A DNA stretch of 64,000 nucleotides, taken from assembly GCF_002354895.1 (NCBI RefSeq), contig NZ_CP023439.1, positions 930,001 to 994,000 on the forward strand, given 5' to 3'. Both the position numbers and the translations under genes were made by a program. The notes under the pieces were generated by a model, which was not told the DNA's origin, did not search any database, and saw nothing but the letters and a program-made list of their open reading frames with translations. The DNA is from Thauera sp. K11. Its GTDB lineage: Bacteria; Pseudomonadota; Gammaproteobacteria; Burkholderiales; Rhodocyclaceae. Each line of letters opens with the position of its first letter. The stretch's first letter is position 1. Positions 19,101 through 23,800 of this stretch are shown one piece after another.

Positions 19101-20724
19101 GCTGGACCCGGGCTATCCGGGCGAGCGGCTGGCCTACATGCTCGAGGACTGCGAACCGGCGGTGGTGATCAGCGCGGCCGAACTGGCCGGGCGCATCGGC
19201 GCGGAGCGGCCCGGTGCGGTGCTGCTGGACATGGCGCAGCCGTCCGCCTGGGCGGATGCCAGCACGGCCAACCCCGAGCCGTTCGCGGGCAACGAGGCGC
19301 ACCTGGCCTACGTGATCTACACCTCGGGCTCGACGGGCCGTCCGAAGGCGGCGCAGGTCTGGCGGCGGGGGCTGCAGAACCTGCTGGGGTGGTACGTCGA
19401 GGACGCGGGCCTGAGCGGTGAGGACCGTGTCCTGCTGCTGAGTTCGCACAGCTTCGACCTGACGCAGAAGAACATCTTCGGTCCGCTGGTGGTGGGTGGC
19501 TGCCTGCACCTGGGGGCGGAACCGTTCGATCCGCAGCGCATCCTCGCGCAGATCGAGGCCGAAGGCATCACGTGGCTCAACCTGGCGCCGAGCGCGTTCC
19601 ATGCGCTGATCGAGGCGGGTGCGGGGGGGCTGCAGCGGCTGGGGACGGTGGTGCTGGGCGGGGAGGCGGTCCAGGCGGGCAGGCTGCAGCAGATTCCATC
19701 GCCGCGGCCGCGGTTCATCAACAGCTACGGCCCGACCGAGTGCAGCGACGTGGTGGTGTGGCACGGGCTGGAGGCGGAGCTGGGCGGGTACGCGCAGGGG
19801 GTGCCGCTGGGCCGTCCGGTCCGCAACACGCGGCTGTACGTGCTGGACGAGCATCGGGCGCCGGTGCCGATCGGGGTGGTGGGCGAGATCTGGATCGGGG
19901 GCCGGTGCGTGGGCGCGGGCTACCTGAACCAGCCGGAGCTGACGGCCGAGCGCTTCATGGCGGACCCGTTCGTCACCGTGGCCGAGGGCGAGGCCCCGGC
20001 GCGCATGTACAAGACGGGCGACCTGGGCCGGTGGCTGTCGGACGGAACGATCGAATACCTGGGCCGCAACGACTTCCAGGTGAAGGTGCGGGGCTTCCGC
20101 ATCGAACTGGGCGAGATCGAAGCCCACCTGGCGCAATGCGAAGGCGTGAGCGACGTGGTGGTGATCGCGCGCGAATCGGGTGACGGCGAAGCCAAGCATC
20201 TGGTGGCGTACTACGTGGGTGACGCCGCGGCCGACGCGCTGCGCACGCACGCGGGCGACGGGCTGCCGTCGTACATGGTGCCGTCGGCCTTCGTGCGGCT
20301 GGACCGCCTGCCGCTGACGCCGAACGGCAAGCTGGACCGGGCGGCGCTGCCGGCCCCCGAAGGCGACGCCTTCGTGCGGCGCAGCTTCGAGGCGCCGCAG
20401 GGCGACGTGGAACAGACGCTGGCGCGGCTGTGGAGCGAGTTGCTGGGGGTGGAGCAGGTCGGCCGCCACGACAACTTCTTCGAACTGGGCGGCCACTCGC
20501 TGCTGGCGGTGCAACTGCTCGTCCGCTTGAGGCAGGACTTCTCCGTCGAGTTGAGCCTCAGCCAGGTGCTCGCCGAGCCGACCGTCGAGGCGCTGGCCAA
20601 GAGCGTGCTGCTCGCCACGGTATCCCACTACGACCCGAACGACGTGGCGCAGGCAATGGCCGAGCTGGAAGGATTGTCGGCCGAAGAGATCGCGGCATTG
20701 CTCGCCAGCGAGAACGAAGACTGA
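1..20724 (+). CDS. Non-ribosomal peptide synthetase 1 (5'-truncated by window), six full modules plus a partial one
   Basis: This multimodular NRPS is open from base 1 and ends at TGA 20722-20724, so at least 6907 residues are visible. It activates amino acids as adenylates, loads them on carrier domains and condenses them in the cytoplasm. Visible order is (A)-T | CE-A-T | C-A-T | C-A-T | CE-A-T | C-A-T | CE-A-T, where CE is a dual condensation/epimerisation domain. Specificity codes read by eye give Val, Leu, Z, Val, Leu, Leu, Z. Every complete A domain has the YTSGSTG, YGPTE and NGKLDR motifs, and every carrier has GGHSLLA. The C-terminus is an acidic docking tail. The N-terminal modules, including any fatty-acid starter domain, lie upstream of the window. 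The domain reading is firm; the product identity is not known. Confidence 0.97.
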   Translation: MDQDTLLDPQRLAGALGDRAVSVLWLTVGLFNQYERVLGPVLPGLRYLIIGGDALDPRVVRKVLREHRPQHLLNGYGPTESTTFAITHEIESLAEEAASVPLGRPIGNTRIYILDGHGQPVPIGVAGELYIGGDGVARGYLNQPELTAERFVADPFATVAEGDAPARMYRTGDLGRWLSDGTIEYLGRNDFQVKVRGFRIELGEIEAHLAQAADVSDVVVIARADGDTDTKYLVAYYVGEAAAEALRAHAGDGLPSYMVPSAFVRLARLPLTPNGKLDRAALPAPEGDAFVRRGYEAPQGDVEQTLARLWSELLGVAQVGRHDNFFELGGHSLLAVSLIERMRQAGLQADVRALFTSTSLAELAASVGAGPARIEVPPNGIPADGSAERITPEMVTLATLTQDELDRLVAQVPGGVRNIQDIYPLAPLQEGILFHHLMAEDGDPYLLPSVYGFKQREAVSRFVDTVQQVIGRHDILRTAVYWEGLSQPVQVVQREARLELVELDAGDFGTEDLAAALEARFDPQHTRLDLGHAPLLRAHLVEDARNGRWLLHILAHHLAIDHTTLDLLVEEAELIEQGREAELPAPVPFRHFVAQARLGVSQEEHEAFFHDMLGDIDEPTAPFGLLDVQGDGSGIEEARLRLDPALAQTVRAQARRLGVSAASLMHLAWSLVLARTTGREDVVFGTVLFGRMQGGEGADRVMGMFINTLPVRLGVGEVGVEAALRQTHARLAQLLRHEHAPLSLAQRCSAVDAPAPLFTSLLNYRYSPGMQAVLDGTAERDDEIVELGGHDRTNYPLTLSVDDLGQDFLLSAQAVAGLDPLRVCHFMQRALAGLADALARDPQRALNSLGILPEAERAQVVDGWNATHRPYALEQGTARLIEAQAARTPQAVALQQDETSLTYAELDARANRLAHHLRTLGVGPDVRVAVCLGRSVELVVAELAVLKAGGAYVPLDPAYPGERLAYMLEDCEPGVILTDGGLEAELQTLIAIAAARHEPALPVLDLRQDGAWRALPEDAVTVAGLRPHHLAYVIYTSGSTGRPKGVMIEQRSLNNLIGWHIERFGLEAGSRSSCTAGVAFDACAWETWPVLAAGGTLLLAPAASEGDPQALLAWWQSQALDVSFLVTPLAEHALAHGQANGGVRSLLIGGDRLRRWPSGLPSGQALVNNYGPTENTVVASSGTLSADGVLHIGRPIGNTRIYILDGHGQPVPIGVAGELYIGGDGVARGYLNQPELTAERFVADPFVTVAEGDAPARMYKTGDLGRWLSDGTIEYLGRNDFQVKVRGFRIELGEIEAHLAQAADVSDVVVIARADGDTDTQHLVAYYVGEAAAEALRTHAGDGLPSYMVPSAFVRLARLPLTPNGKLDRAALPAPEGDAFVRRGYEAPQGDVEQTLARLWSELLGVAQVGRHDNFFELGGHSLLAVQLVSRLRSEVALELSLSELFDTASLSELAARIEARRAAGEAGAVLEAIGRADRAAPLPLSLAQQRLWFLGRLGGASEAYHIAGAVALEGELDAAALAQALWRVQARHEALRTRFGVDGQGQPVQVIDGPDSALAWHTEDLSGLAGEAQDAALQASLGSEASAPFDLERGPLLRARLMRLGEGHHVLSLCMHHIISDGWSIGVLLDELSTQYGACVAGEDDPLPALAVQYADYAAWQRQWLSGGALAAQQAYWQATLAARPRLLSLPLDHARPAQQDYRGDTVPVWLPEALTQRLQALAQREGVTLYMVLLASWGVLLGRLAGQDEVVIGTPVAGRTRQEVEGLIGFFVNTLALPVDLRAAGAGEGQDEGADEGPDTRDLLARVKAQVLGAQAHQALPFEQVVDLVQPPRSLSTTPLFQAVLAWQNTPEGELSLPGLTLRPLASPQATAQFDLTLNLMPLEGGVGGGLNYATALWSRATMERMVGGWQVLLEAMLSQPEVAVSRLAILPEAERAQVVDGWNATARDYPPGRCLHELIEAQADRTPQAVAVRQDGALLTYAELNARANRLAHHLRTLGVGPDARVAVCLGRSVELVVALVAVLKAGGAYVPLDPGYPGERLAYMLEDCEPAVVISAAELAGRIGAERPGAVLLDMAQPSAWADASAANPEPFAGNEAHLAYVIYTSGSTGRPKAAQVWRRGLQNLLGWYVEDAGLSGEDRVLLLSSHSFDLTQKNIFGPLVVGGCLHLGAEPFDPQRILAQIEAEGITWLNLAPSAFHALIEAGAGVLQRLGTVVLGGEAVQAGRLQQIPSPRPRFINSYGPTECSDVVVWHGLEAELGGYAQGVPLGRPVRNTRLYVLDEHRAPVPIGVVGEIWIGGRCVGAGYLNQPELTDERFMADPFVTVAEGEAPARMYRTGDLGRWLADGTIEYLGRNDFQVKVRGFRIELGEIEAHLAQAADVSDVVVIARESGEGEAKHLVAYYVGEAAAEALRAHAGDGLPSYMVPSAFVRLARLPLTPNGKLDRAALPAPEGDAFVRRGYEAPQGEVEQTLARLWSELLGVAQVGRHDNFFELGGHSLLAVQLVSRLRSEVALELSLSELFDTASLSELAARIEARRAAGEAGAVLEAIGRADRAAPLPLSLAQQRLWFLGRLGGASEAYHIAGAVALEGELDAAALAQALWRVQARHEALRTRFGVDGQGQPVQVIDGPDSALAWHTEDLSGLAGEAQDAALQASLGSEASAPFDLERGPLLRARLMRLGEGHHVLSLCMHHIISDGWSIGVLLDELSTQYGACVAGEDDPLPALAVQYADYAAWQRQWLSGGALAAQQAYWQATLSERPRLLSLPLDHARPAQQDYRGDTVPVWLPEALTQRLQALAQREGVTLYMVLLASWGVLLGRLAGQDEVVIGTPVAGRTRQEVEGLIGFFVNTLALPVDLRAAGADEGQGEGPDTRDLLARVKAQVLGAQAHQALPFEQVVDLVQPPRSLSTTPLFQAVLAWQNTPEGELSLPGLTLRPLASPQATAQFDLTLNLMPLEGGVGGGLNYATALWSRATMERMMGGWQVLLEAMLSQPEVAVSRLAILPEAERAQVVDGWNATSYAYPRESGVGELFAQMVQATPSAPAVLDGERTLSYAELDAWSNRLAHALLDAGLQAGEAVALSLPRSAELVAAELAVLKAGGAYLPLDTVLPGERQALMAQDAGVRLLIGRAGEAAAAELSGLQRLDADGEALSSQPSGTPDVRTGGDALAYVMYTSGSTGRPKGVEILHRGIVRLVRNNGYAAFGADDRVALAANPAFDASTLEVWAALLNGGAVVVIDQDTLLDPQRLAGALGDRAVSVLWLTVGLFNQYERVLGPVLPGLRYLIIGGDALDPRVVRKVLREHRPQHLLNGYGPTESTTFAITHEIESLAEEAASVPLGRPIGNTRIYILDGHGQPVPIGVAGELYIGGDGVARGYLNQPELTAERFVADPFATVAEGDAPARMYRTGDLGRWLADGTIEYLGRNDFQVKVRGFRIELGEIEAHLAQAADVSDVVVIARADGDTDTKYLVAYYVGEAAAEALRAHAGDGLPSYMVPSAFVRLARLPLTPNGKLDRAALPAPEGDAFVRRGYEAPQGDVEQTLARLWSELLGVEPVGRHDNFFELGGHSLLAVSLIERMRQAGLQADVRALFTSTSLAELAASVGAGPARIEVPPNGIPADGSAERITPEMVTLAALTQDELDRLVAQVPGGVRNVQDIYPLAPLQEGILFHHLMAEDGDPYLLPSVYGFRQREAVSRFVDTVQQVIGRHDILRTAVYWEGLSQPVQVVQREARLELVELDAEEFGTAELAAALEARFDPQHTRLDLGRAPLLRAHLVEDARNGRWLLHILAHHLAIDHTTLDLLVEEAELIEQGRESELPAPVPFRHFVAQARLGVSQAEHEAFFTQMLGDIDEPTAPFGLLDVQGDGSGIEEARLRLDPALAQTVRAQARRLGVSAASLMHLAWSLVLARTTGRADVVFGTVLFGRMQGGEGADRVMGMFINTLPVRFSVDGSGVEAALRQTHARLAQLLRHEHAPLSLAQRCSAVEAPAPLFTSLLNYRYSPGMQAVLDGTAERDDEIVELGGHDRTNYPLTLSVDDLGQDFLLSAQAVAGLDPLRVCHFMQRALAGLADALARDPQRALNSLGILPEAERAQVVDGWNATHRPYALEQGTARLIEAQAARTPQAVALQQDETSLTYAELDARANRLAHHLRTLGVGPDVRVAVCLGRSVELVVAELAVLKAGGAYVPLDPAYPGERLAYMLEDCEPGVILTDGGLEAELQTLIAIAAARHEPALPVLDLRQDGAWRALPEDAVTVAGLRPHHLAYVIYTSGSTGRPKGVMIEQRSLNNLIGWHIERFGLEAGSRSSCTAGVAFDACAWETWPVLAAGGTLLLAPAASEGDPQALLAWWQSQALDVSFLVTPLAEHALAHGQANDGVRSLLIGGDRLRRWPSGLPSGQALVNNYGPTENTVVASSGTLSADGVLHIGRPIGNTRIYILDGHGQPVPIGVAGELYIGGDGVARGYLNQPELTAERFVADPFAAATAGNPAPRMYRTGDLGRWLADGTIEYLGRNDFQVKVRGFRIELGEIEAHLAQAADVSDVVVIARADGDTDTQHLVAYYVGEAAADALRTHAGDGLPSYMVPSAFVRLARLPLTPNGKLDRAALPAPEGDAFVRRGYEAPQGEVEQTLARLWSELLGVAQVGRHDNFFELGGHSLLAVQLVSRLRSEVALELSLSELFDTASLSELAARIEARRAAGEAGAVLEAIGRADRAAPLPLSLAQQRLWFLGRLGGASEAYHIAGAVALEGELDAAALAQALWRVQARHEALRTRFGVDGQGQPVQVIDGPDSALAWHTEDLSGLAGEAQDAALQASLGSEASAPFDLERGPLLRARLMRLGEGHHVLSLCMHHIISDGWSIGVLLDELSTQYGACVAGEDDPLPALAVQYADYAAWQRQWLSGGALAAQQAYWQATLAARPRLLSLPLDHARPAQQDYRGDTVPVWLPEALTQRLQALAQREGVTLYMVLLASWGVLLGRLAGQDEVVIGTPVAGRTRQEVEGLIGFFVNTLALPVDLRAAGAGEGQDEGAGEGPDTRDLLARVKAQVLGAQAHQALPFEQVVDLVQPPRSLSTTPLFQAVLAWQNTPEGELSLPGLTLRPLASPQATAQFDLTLNLMPLEGGVGGGLNYATALWSRATMERMVGGWQVLLEAMLSQPEVAVSRLAILPEAERAQVVDGWNATHRPYALEQGTARLIEAQAARTPQAVALQQDETSLTYAELDARANRLAHHLRTLGVGPDVRVAVCLGRSVELVVAELAVLKAGGAYVPLDPAYPGERLAYMLEDCEPGVILTDGGLEAELQTLIAIAAARHEPALPVLDLRQDGAWRALPEGAVTVAGLRPHHLAYVIYTSGSTGRPKGVMIEQRSLNNLIGWHIERFGLEAGSRSSCTAGVAFDACAWETWPVLAAGGTLLLAPAASEGDPQALLAWWQSQALDVSFLVTPLAEHALAHGQSNGGVRSLLIGGDRLRRWPSGLPSGQALVNNYGPTENTVVASSGTLSADGVLHIGRPIGNTRIYILDGHGQPVPIGVAGELYIGGDGVARGYLNQPELTAERFVADPFATATAGNPAPRMYKTGDLGRWLSDGTIEYLGRNDFQVKVRGFRIELGEIEAHLAQAADVSDVVVIARADGADDTQHLVAYYVGEAAAEALRAHAGDGLPSYMVPSAFVRLARLPLTPNGKLDRAALPAPEGDAFVRRGYEAPQGEVEQTLARLWSELLGVAQVGRHDNFFELGGHSLLAVSLIERMRQAGLQADVRALFTSTSLAELAASVGAGPARIEVPPNGIPADGSAERITPEMVTLAALTQDELDRLVAQVPGGVRNVQDIYPLAPLQEGILFHHLMAEDGDPYLLPSVYGFKQREAVSRFVDTVQQVIGRHDILRTAVYWEGLSQPVQVVQREARLELVELDAGDFGTADLAAALEARFDPQHTRLDLGRAPLLRAHLVEDARNGRWLLHILAHHLAIDHTTLELLVEEAELIEQGREAELPAPVPFRHFVAQARLGVSQEEHEAFFTQMLGDIDEPTAPFGLTEALGGLDEHHVLLPRTLAQSVRAQARRLGVSAASLMHLAWSLVLARTTGREDVVFGTVLFGRMQGGEGADRVMGMFINTLPVRLGIGDAGVEAALRQTHERLAQLLRHEHAPLALAQRCSAVQTPAPLFTSLLNYRHSAVAVGDAAADGVPAEGGNDVESLGASERTTYALTLTVDDLGEDFVLGAQVMEAPLAARVCGFMQRALEVVAAALERDPQQALRALDVLPASERTQVLEGWNATARDYPPGRCLHELIEAQVDRTPQAVAVRQDGALLTYAELNARANRLAHHLRTLGVGPDARVAVCLGRSVELVVALVAVLKAGGAYVPLDPGYPGERLAYMLEDCEPAVVISAAELAGRIGAERPGAVLLDMAQPSAWADASTANPEPFAGNEAHLAYVIYTSGSTGRPKAAQVWRRGLQNLLGWYVEDAGLSGEDRVLLLSSHSFDLTQKNIFGPLVVGGCLHLGAEPFDPQRILAQIEAEGITWLNLAPSAFHALIEAGAGGLQRLGTVVLGGEAVQAGRLQQIPSPRPRFINSYGPTECSDVVVWHGLEAELGGYAQGVPLGRPVRNTRLYVLDEHRAPVPIGVVGEIWIGGRCVGAGYLNQPELTAERFMADPFVTVAEGEAPARMYKTGDLGRWLSDGTIEYLGRNDFQVKVRGFRIELGEIEAHLAQCEGVSDVVVIARESGDGEAKHLVAYYVGDAAADALRTHAGDGLPSYMVPSAFVRLDRLPLTPNGKLDRAALPAPEGDAFVRRSFEAPQGDVEQTLARLWSELLGVEQVGRHDNFFELGGHSLLAVQLLVRLRQDFSVELSLSQVLAEPTVEALAKSVLLATVSHYDPNDVAQAMAELEGLSAEEIAALLASENED
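1168..4400 (+). other. NRPS-1 module 2: dual C/E - A(Leu) - T
   Basis: The condensation domain carries the dual C/E hallmark HHLMAEDGD (HH[I/L]xxxxGD) near its start and HHLAIDH at the active site. The A domain begins near 2602 (HRPYALEQ) and its code reads DAWFLGNVVK, the well-known leucine code. The carrier near 4156-4380 leads into an ordinary C domain (QLVSRLR type), so this Leu should stay L. Confidence 0.88.
4441..7640 (+). other. NRPS-1 module 3: C - A(Z, unassigned) - T
   Basis: This is an ordinary LCL-type C domain (SLAQQRLWFLG, HHIISDGWS). The A domain begins near 5845 and its code reads DLKNVGSDVK. I do not recognise the substrate with confidence; Lys239 and Asp330 suggest a polar side chain. 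The A3 core motif is unusual, with STGRPKAAQ in place of STGxPKG. The carrier precedes another LCL domain, so the residue should stay L. Confidence 0.8.
7681..10860 (+). other. NRPS-1 module 4: C - A(Val) - T
   Basis: An LCL C domain is followed by an A domain starting near 9070 (SYAYPRES). Its code reads DALWIGGTFK, a standard valine code. The C-domain acidic loop is 12 bases shorter than in the sister modules. The carrier is the SLIERMR type and the next domain is dual C/E, so this residue should become D-Val. Confidence 0.87.
10894..14140 (+). other. NRPS-1 module 5: dual C/E - A(Leu) - T
   Basis: The C domain has HHLMAEDGD and HHLAIDH. The A domain (from about 12328) is almost identical in DNA to that of module 2, with code DAWFLGNVVK for Leu. 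The carrier (from about 13882) is the QLVSRLR type and leads into an LCL domain, so an L-Leu is predicted. Confidence 0.87.
14170..17390 (+). other. NRPS-1 module 6: C - A(Leu) - T
   Basis: An LCL C domain with HHIISDG is followed by another near-identical copy of the Leu A domain (from about 15571, code DAWFLGNVVK). The carrier (from about 17122) switches to the SLIERMR type and precedes a dual C/E domain, so a D-Leu is predicted. Confidence 0.87.
17407..20616 (+). other. NRPS-1 module 7: dual C/E - A(Z) - T
   Basis: The dual C/E domain keeps HHLMAEDGD and HHLAIDH but has a distinct middle (TEALGGLDEHHVLL), shared only with NRPS-3 module 3. The A domain (from about 18841) is a near copy of module 3 with code DLKNVGSDVK, substrate unassigned. 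The carrier has a divergent second half (LLVRLRQDFSVELSLSQVLAEP) before the docking tail. Confidence 0.8.
20617..20721 (+). other. C-terminal docking segment of NRPS-1
   Basis: After the last carrier the protein ends in a short acidic tail containing MAELEGLSAEEIAALL and finishing in ENED. Tails of this kind are common at NRPS C-termini that hand over to a partner with a short helical N-terminus, which NRPS-2 has. The pairing is inferred, not shown. Confidence 0.6.
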
Positions 20725-20771
20725 GCGCCGTACCGTCCCAGTCATCAACCAACATTGAATATGTGTCTTTC

Positions 20772-20890
20772 ATGACCAAGCCTGCGAACAGCAATCTCGA
20801 CGCCAGACAACTCGAACTCCTGCTGCGTCGACTGAAGCAAAAGGGAGCGGTGGCCGCATCGCCCGCCGTTTCAGTCATTCCGCATGCGGA
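20772..20890 (+). other. N-terminal docking segment of NRPS-2
   Basis: The first residues form a short charged amphipathic helix (LDARQLELLLRRLKQKG), then a flexible linker before the C domain motif VSLAQARLWFI. Short N-terminal helices like this act as communication segments in many NRPSs. The likely partner is the acidic tail of NRPS-1, encoded just upstream. Confidence 0.55.
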
Positions 20891-23800
20891 TCGCACACAG
20901 GCGATACCGGTGTCCCTGGCGCAGGCGCGCCTGTGGTTCATCGACCGTCTGGATCCGGAGGGGAGCAAGGCTTATCACCTTGCCACGGCATTCCGCCTCG
21001 AAGGCCGCCTGCAGCGCGATGCACTGATCGCCGCGCTGGATGCGATCGTGGGCCGCCACGAAAGCTTGCGCACCACCTTCGCCATGGAGGACGGCGAAGC
21101 GCGTGCCGTGATTGCGCCGGCCGGCTCCACCTTCGCCCTGAGCGAGGAGGATCTCGGCGCGCTGCCCGAGGCGGCCCGGCAGGCGCGCGTGGACGAGATC
21201 GCCGCCAGGGAAGTCGGCGACCCCTTCGATCTGGCGACGGGACCGCTGTGCCGCGGCCGCCTGCTGCGCCTGGGCGACGACGAGCACGTGCTGCTGATCA
21301 CGCTGCACCACATCGTTTCCGATGGCTGGTCGATCGGGGTGTTCGCCTCGGAAATGAGGGAGCTATACACCGCCTTCGCGACCGGCCGGGACGACCCGCT
21401 CCCGCCGCTTCCCGTCCAGTACGCGGATTTCGCGGCCTGGCAGCGGACGCGCCTGGCGGGGGCTGCCCTCGACGAGCAGATCGGCTTCTGGCGCGGCTAC
21501 CTGGAAGGCGCGCCGGCCGTGCTCGATCTGCCCTTCGATCGCCAGCGCAGGGACGATCAGACCTTCGATGGCGACGTGCTGCGCTTCGAGATCCCCGAGC
21601 AGACGGCCCAGGGCCTGCGCGTCTTCGCGCAACGCGGCAAAGGCACGCTGTTCATGGTGCTGCTGACGGCCTGGGCCGCCCTGCTGTCGCGCTTGAGCGG
21701 CCAGCAGGATCTCGTGATCGGAACGCCTGTCGCCGGACGGGAACGCGCCGAACTCGAGCCCCTGATCGGCTTCTTCGCCAACACGCTCGTGCTTCGCATC
21801 CGGATCGATCCCGAGGCGACGGCCATCGGCCTGATGGAACAGGTGCGGGCTTCGGTGACGCAGGCTTTCGCGCATCAGGAACTGCAGTTCGAGCAGATCG
21901 TCGAGGCCGTCAAACCCGAGCGCAGTCTGGCCTACAACCCGATCTTCCAGGTCATGCTGGCGTTCAACAACACGCCGGACGGCGGCAACGAGGATCTGCC
22001 CGGACTGCGTCTTTCCGCGATCGAGCAGCGGCAGACCACGGCGCATTTCGATCTGATGCTCAACCTCACCGACGGCGGCGACCGGCTGGGCGGCGCCCTG
22101 ACCTACCGCACCGACCTGTTCGACAGGGAGAGCATCGAACGCTACGCCACCTATCTGCTGGGCCTGCTCGAAGCGATGCTGTCGCAGCCGGAGGTGGCGG
22201 TGAGCCGGCTGGCGATCCTGCCCGAAGCCGAGCGCGCGCAGGTGGTGGACGGCTGGAACGCGACGTCCTACGCCTACCCGCGGGAGAGCGGGGTGGGCGA
22301 GCTGTTCGCACAGATGGTGCAGGCCACGCCGTCCGCGCCGGCGGTGCTCGACGGCGAGCGGACGCTGAGCTACGCGGAACTGGACGCGTGGTCGAACCGC
22401 CTGGCACACGCGCTGCTCGATGCAGGGCTGCAGGCAGGCGAGGCGGTGGCGCTGAGCCTGCCGCGCTCGGCCGAACTGGTGGCGGCGGAACTGGCGGTGC
22501 TCAAGGCGGGCGGAGCGTACCTGCCGCTGGACACGGTGCTGCCGGGCGAGCGCCAGGCGCTGATGGCGCAGGACGCGGGGGTGCGCCTGCTGATCGGGCG
22601 CGCCGGCGAAGCGGCGGCCGCGGAACTGTCCGGCCTGCAGCGGCTCGACGCGGACGGCGAGGCGCTGTCGTCGCAACCGTCCGGCACGCCGGAGGTGCGC
22701 ACGGGCGGCGACGCGCTGGCCTACGTCATGTACACCTCGGGCTCGACGGGCCGCCCGAAAGGGGTGGAGATCCTGCACCGGGGGATCGTGCGGCTGGTGC
22801 GCAACAACGGCTACGCGGCGTTCGGCGCGGGCGACCGGGTGGCGCTGGCGGCGAACCCGGCGTTCGACGCGAGCACGCTGGAAGTGTGGGCGGCGCTGCT
22901 CAACGGCGGCGCGGTGGTGGTGATCGACCAGGACACGCTGCTCGATCCGCAGCGTCTGGCGGGGGCGCTGGGTGATCGCGCGGTGAGCGTGCTGTGGCTG
23001 ACGGTGGGCCTGTTCAACCAGTACGAGCGGGTGCTGGGCCCGGTGCTGCCGGGTCTGCGCTACCTGATCATCGGCGGTGACGCGCTGGACCCGCGGGTGG
23101 TGCGCAAGGTGCTGCGCGAGCACCGTCCGCAGCACCTGCTCAACGGCTACGGCCCGACCGAGAGCACGACGTTCGCGATCACGCACGAGATCGAATCGCT
23201 GGCGGAAGAGGCGGCCAGCGTGCCGCTGGGCCGCCCGATCGGCAACACGCGGATCTACATCCTGGACGGCCACGGCCAGCCGGTACCGATCGGGGTGGCG
23301 GGCGAGCTGTACATCGGCGGCGACGGCGTGGCACGCGGCTACCTGAACCAGCCGGAGCTGACGGCCGAGCGCTTCGTGGCGGACCCGTTCGCCACCGTGG
23401 CCGAAGGCGACGCCCCGGCGCGCATGTACCGGACGGGGGACCTGGGCCGGTGGCTGGCGGACGGAACGATCGAATACCTGGGCCGCAACGACTTCCAGGT
23501 GAAGGTGCGGGGCTTCCGCATCGAACTGGGCGAGATCGAAGCCCACCTGGCGCAGGCCGCGGACGTCAGCGACGTGGTGGTGATCGCGCGGGCGGACGGC
23601 GACACCGACACCAAGTACCTGGTGGCGTACTACGTGGGCGAGGCCGCAGCCGAAGCACTGCGCGCGCACGCAGGCGACGGGCTGCCGTCGTACATGGTGC
23701 CGTCGGCCTTCGTGCGGCTGGCACGCCTGCCGCTGACGCCCAACGGCAAGCTGGACCGGGCCGCGCTGCCGGCCCCCGAAGGCGACGCCTTCGTGCGCCG

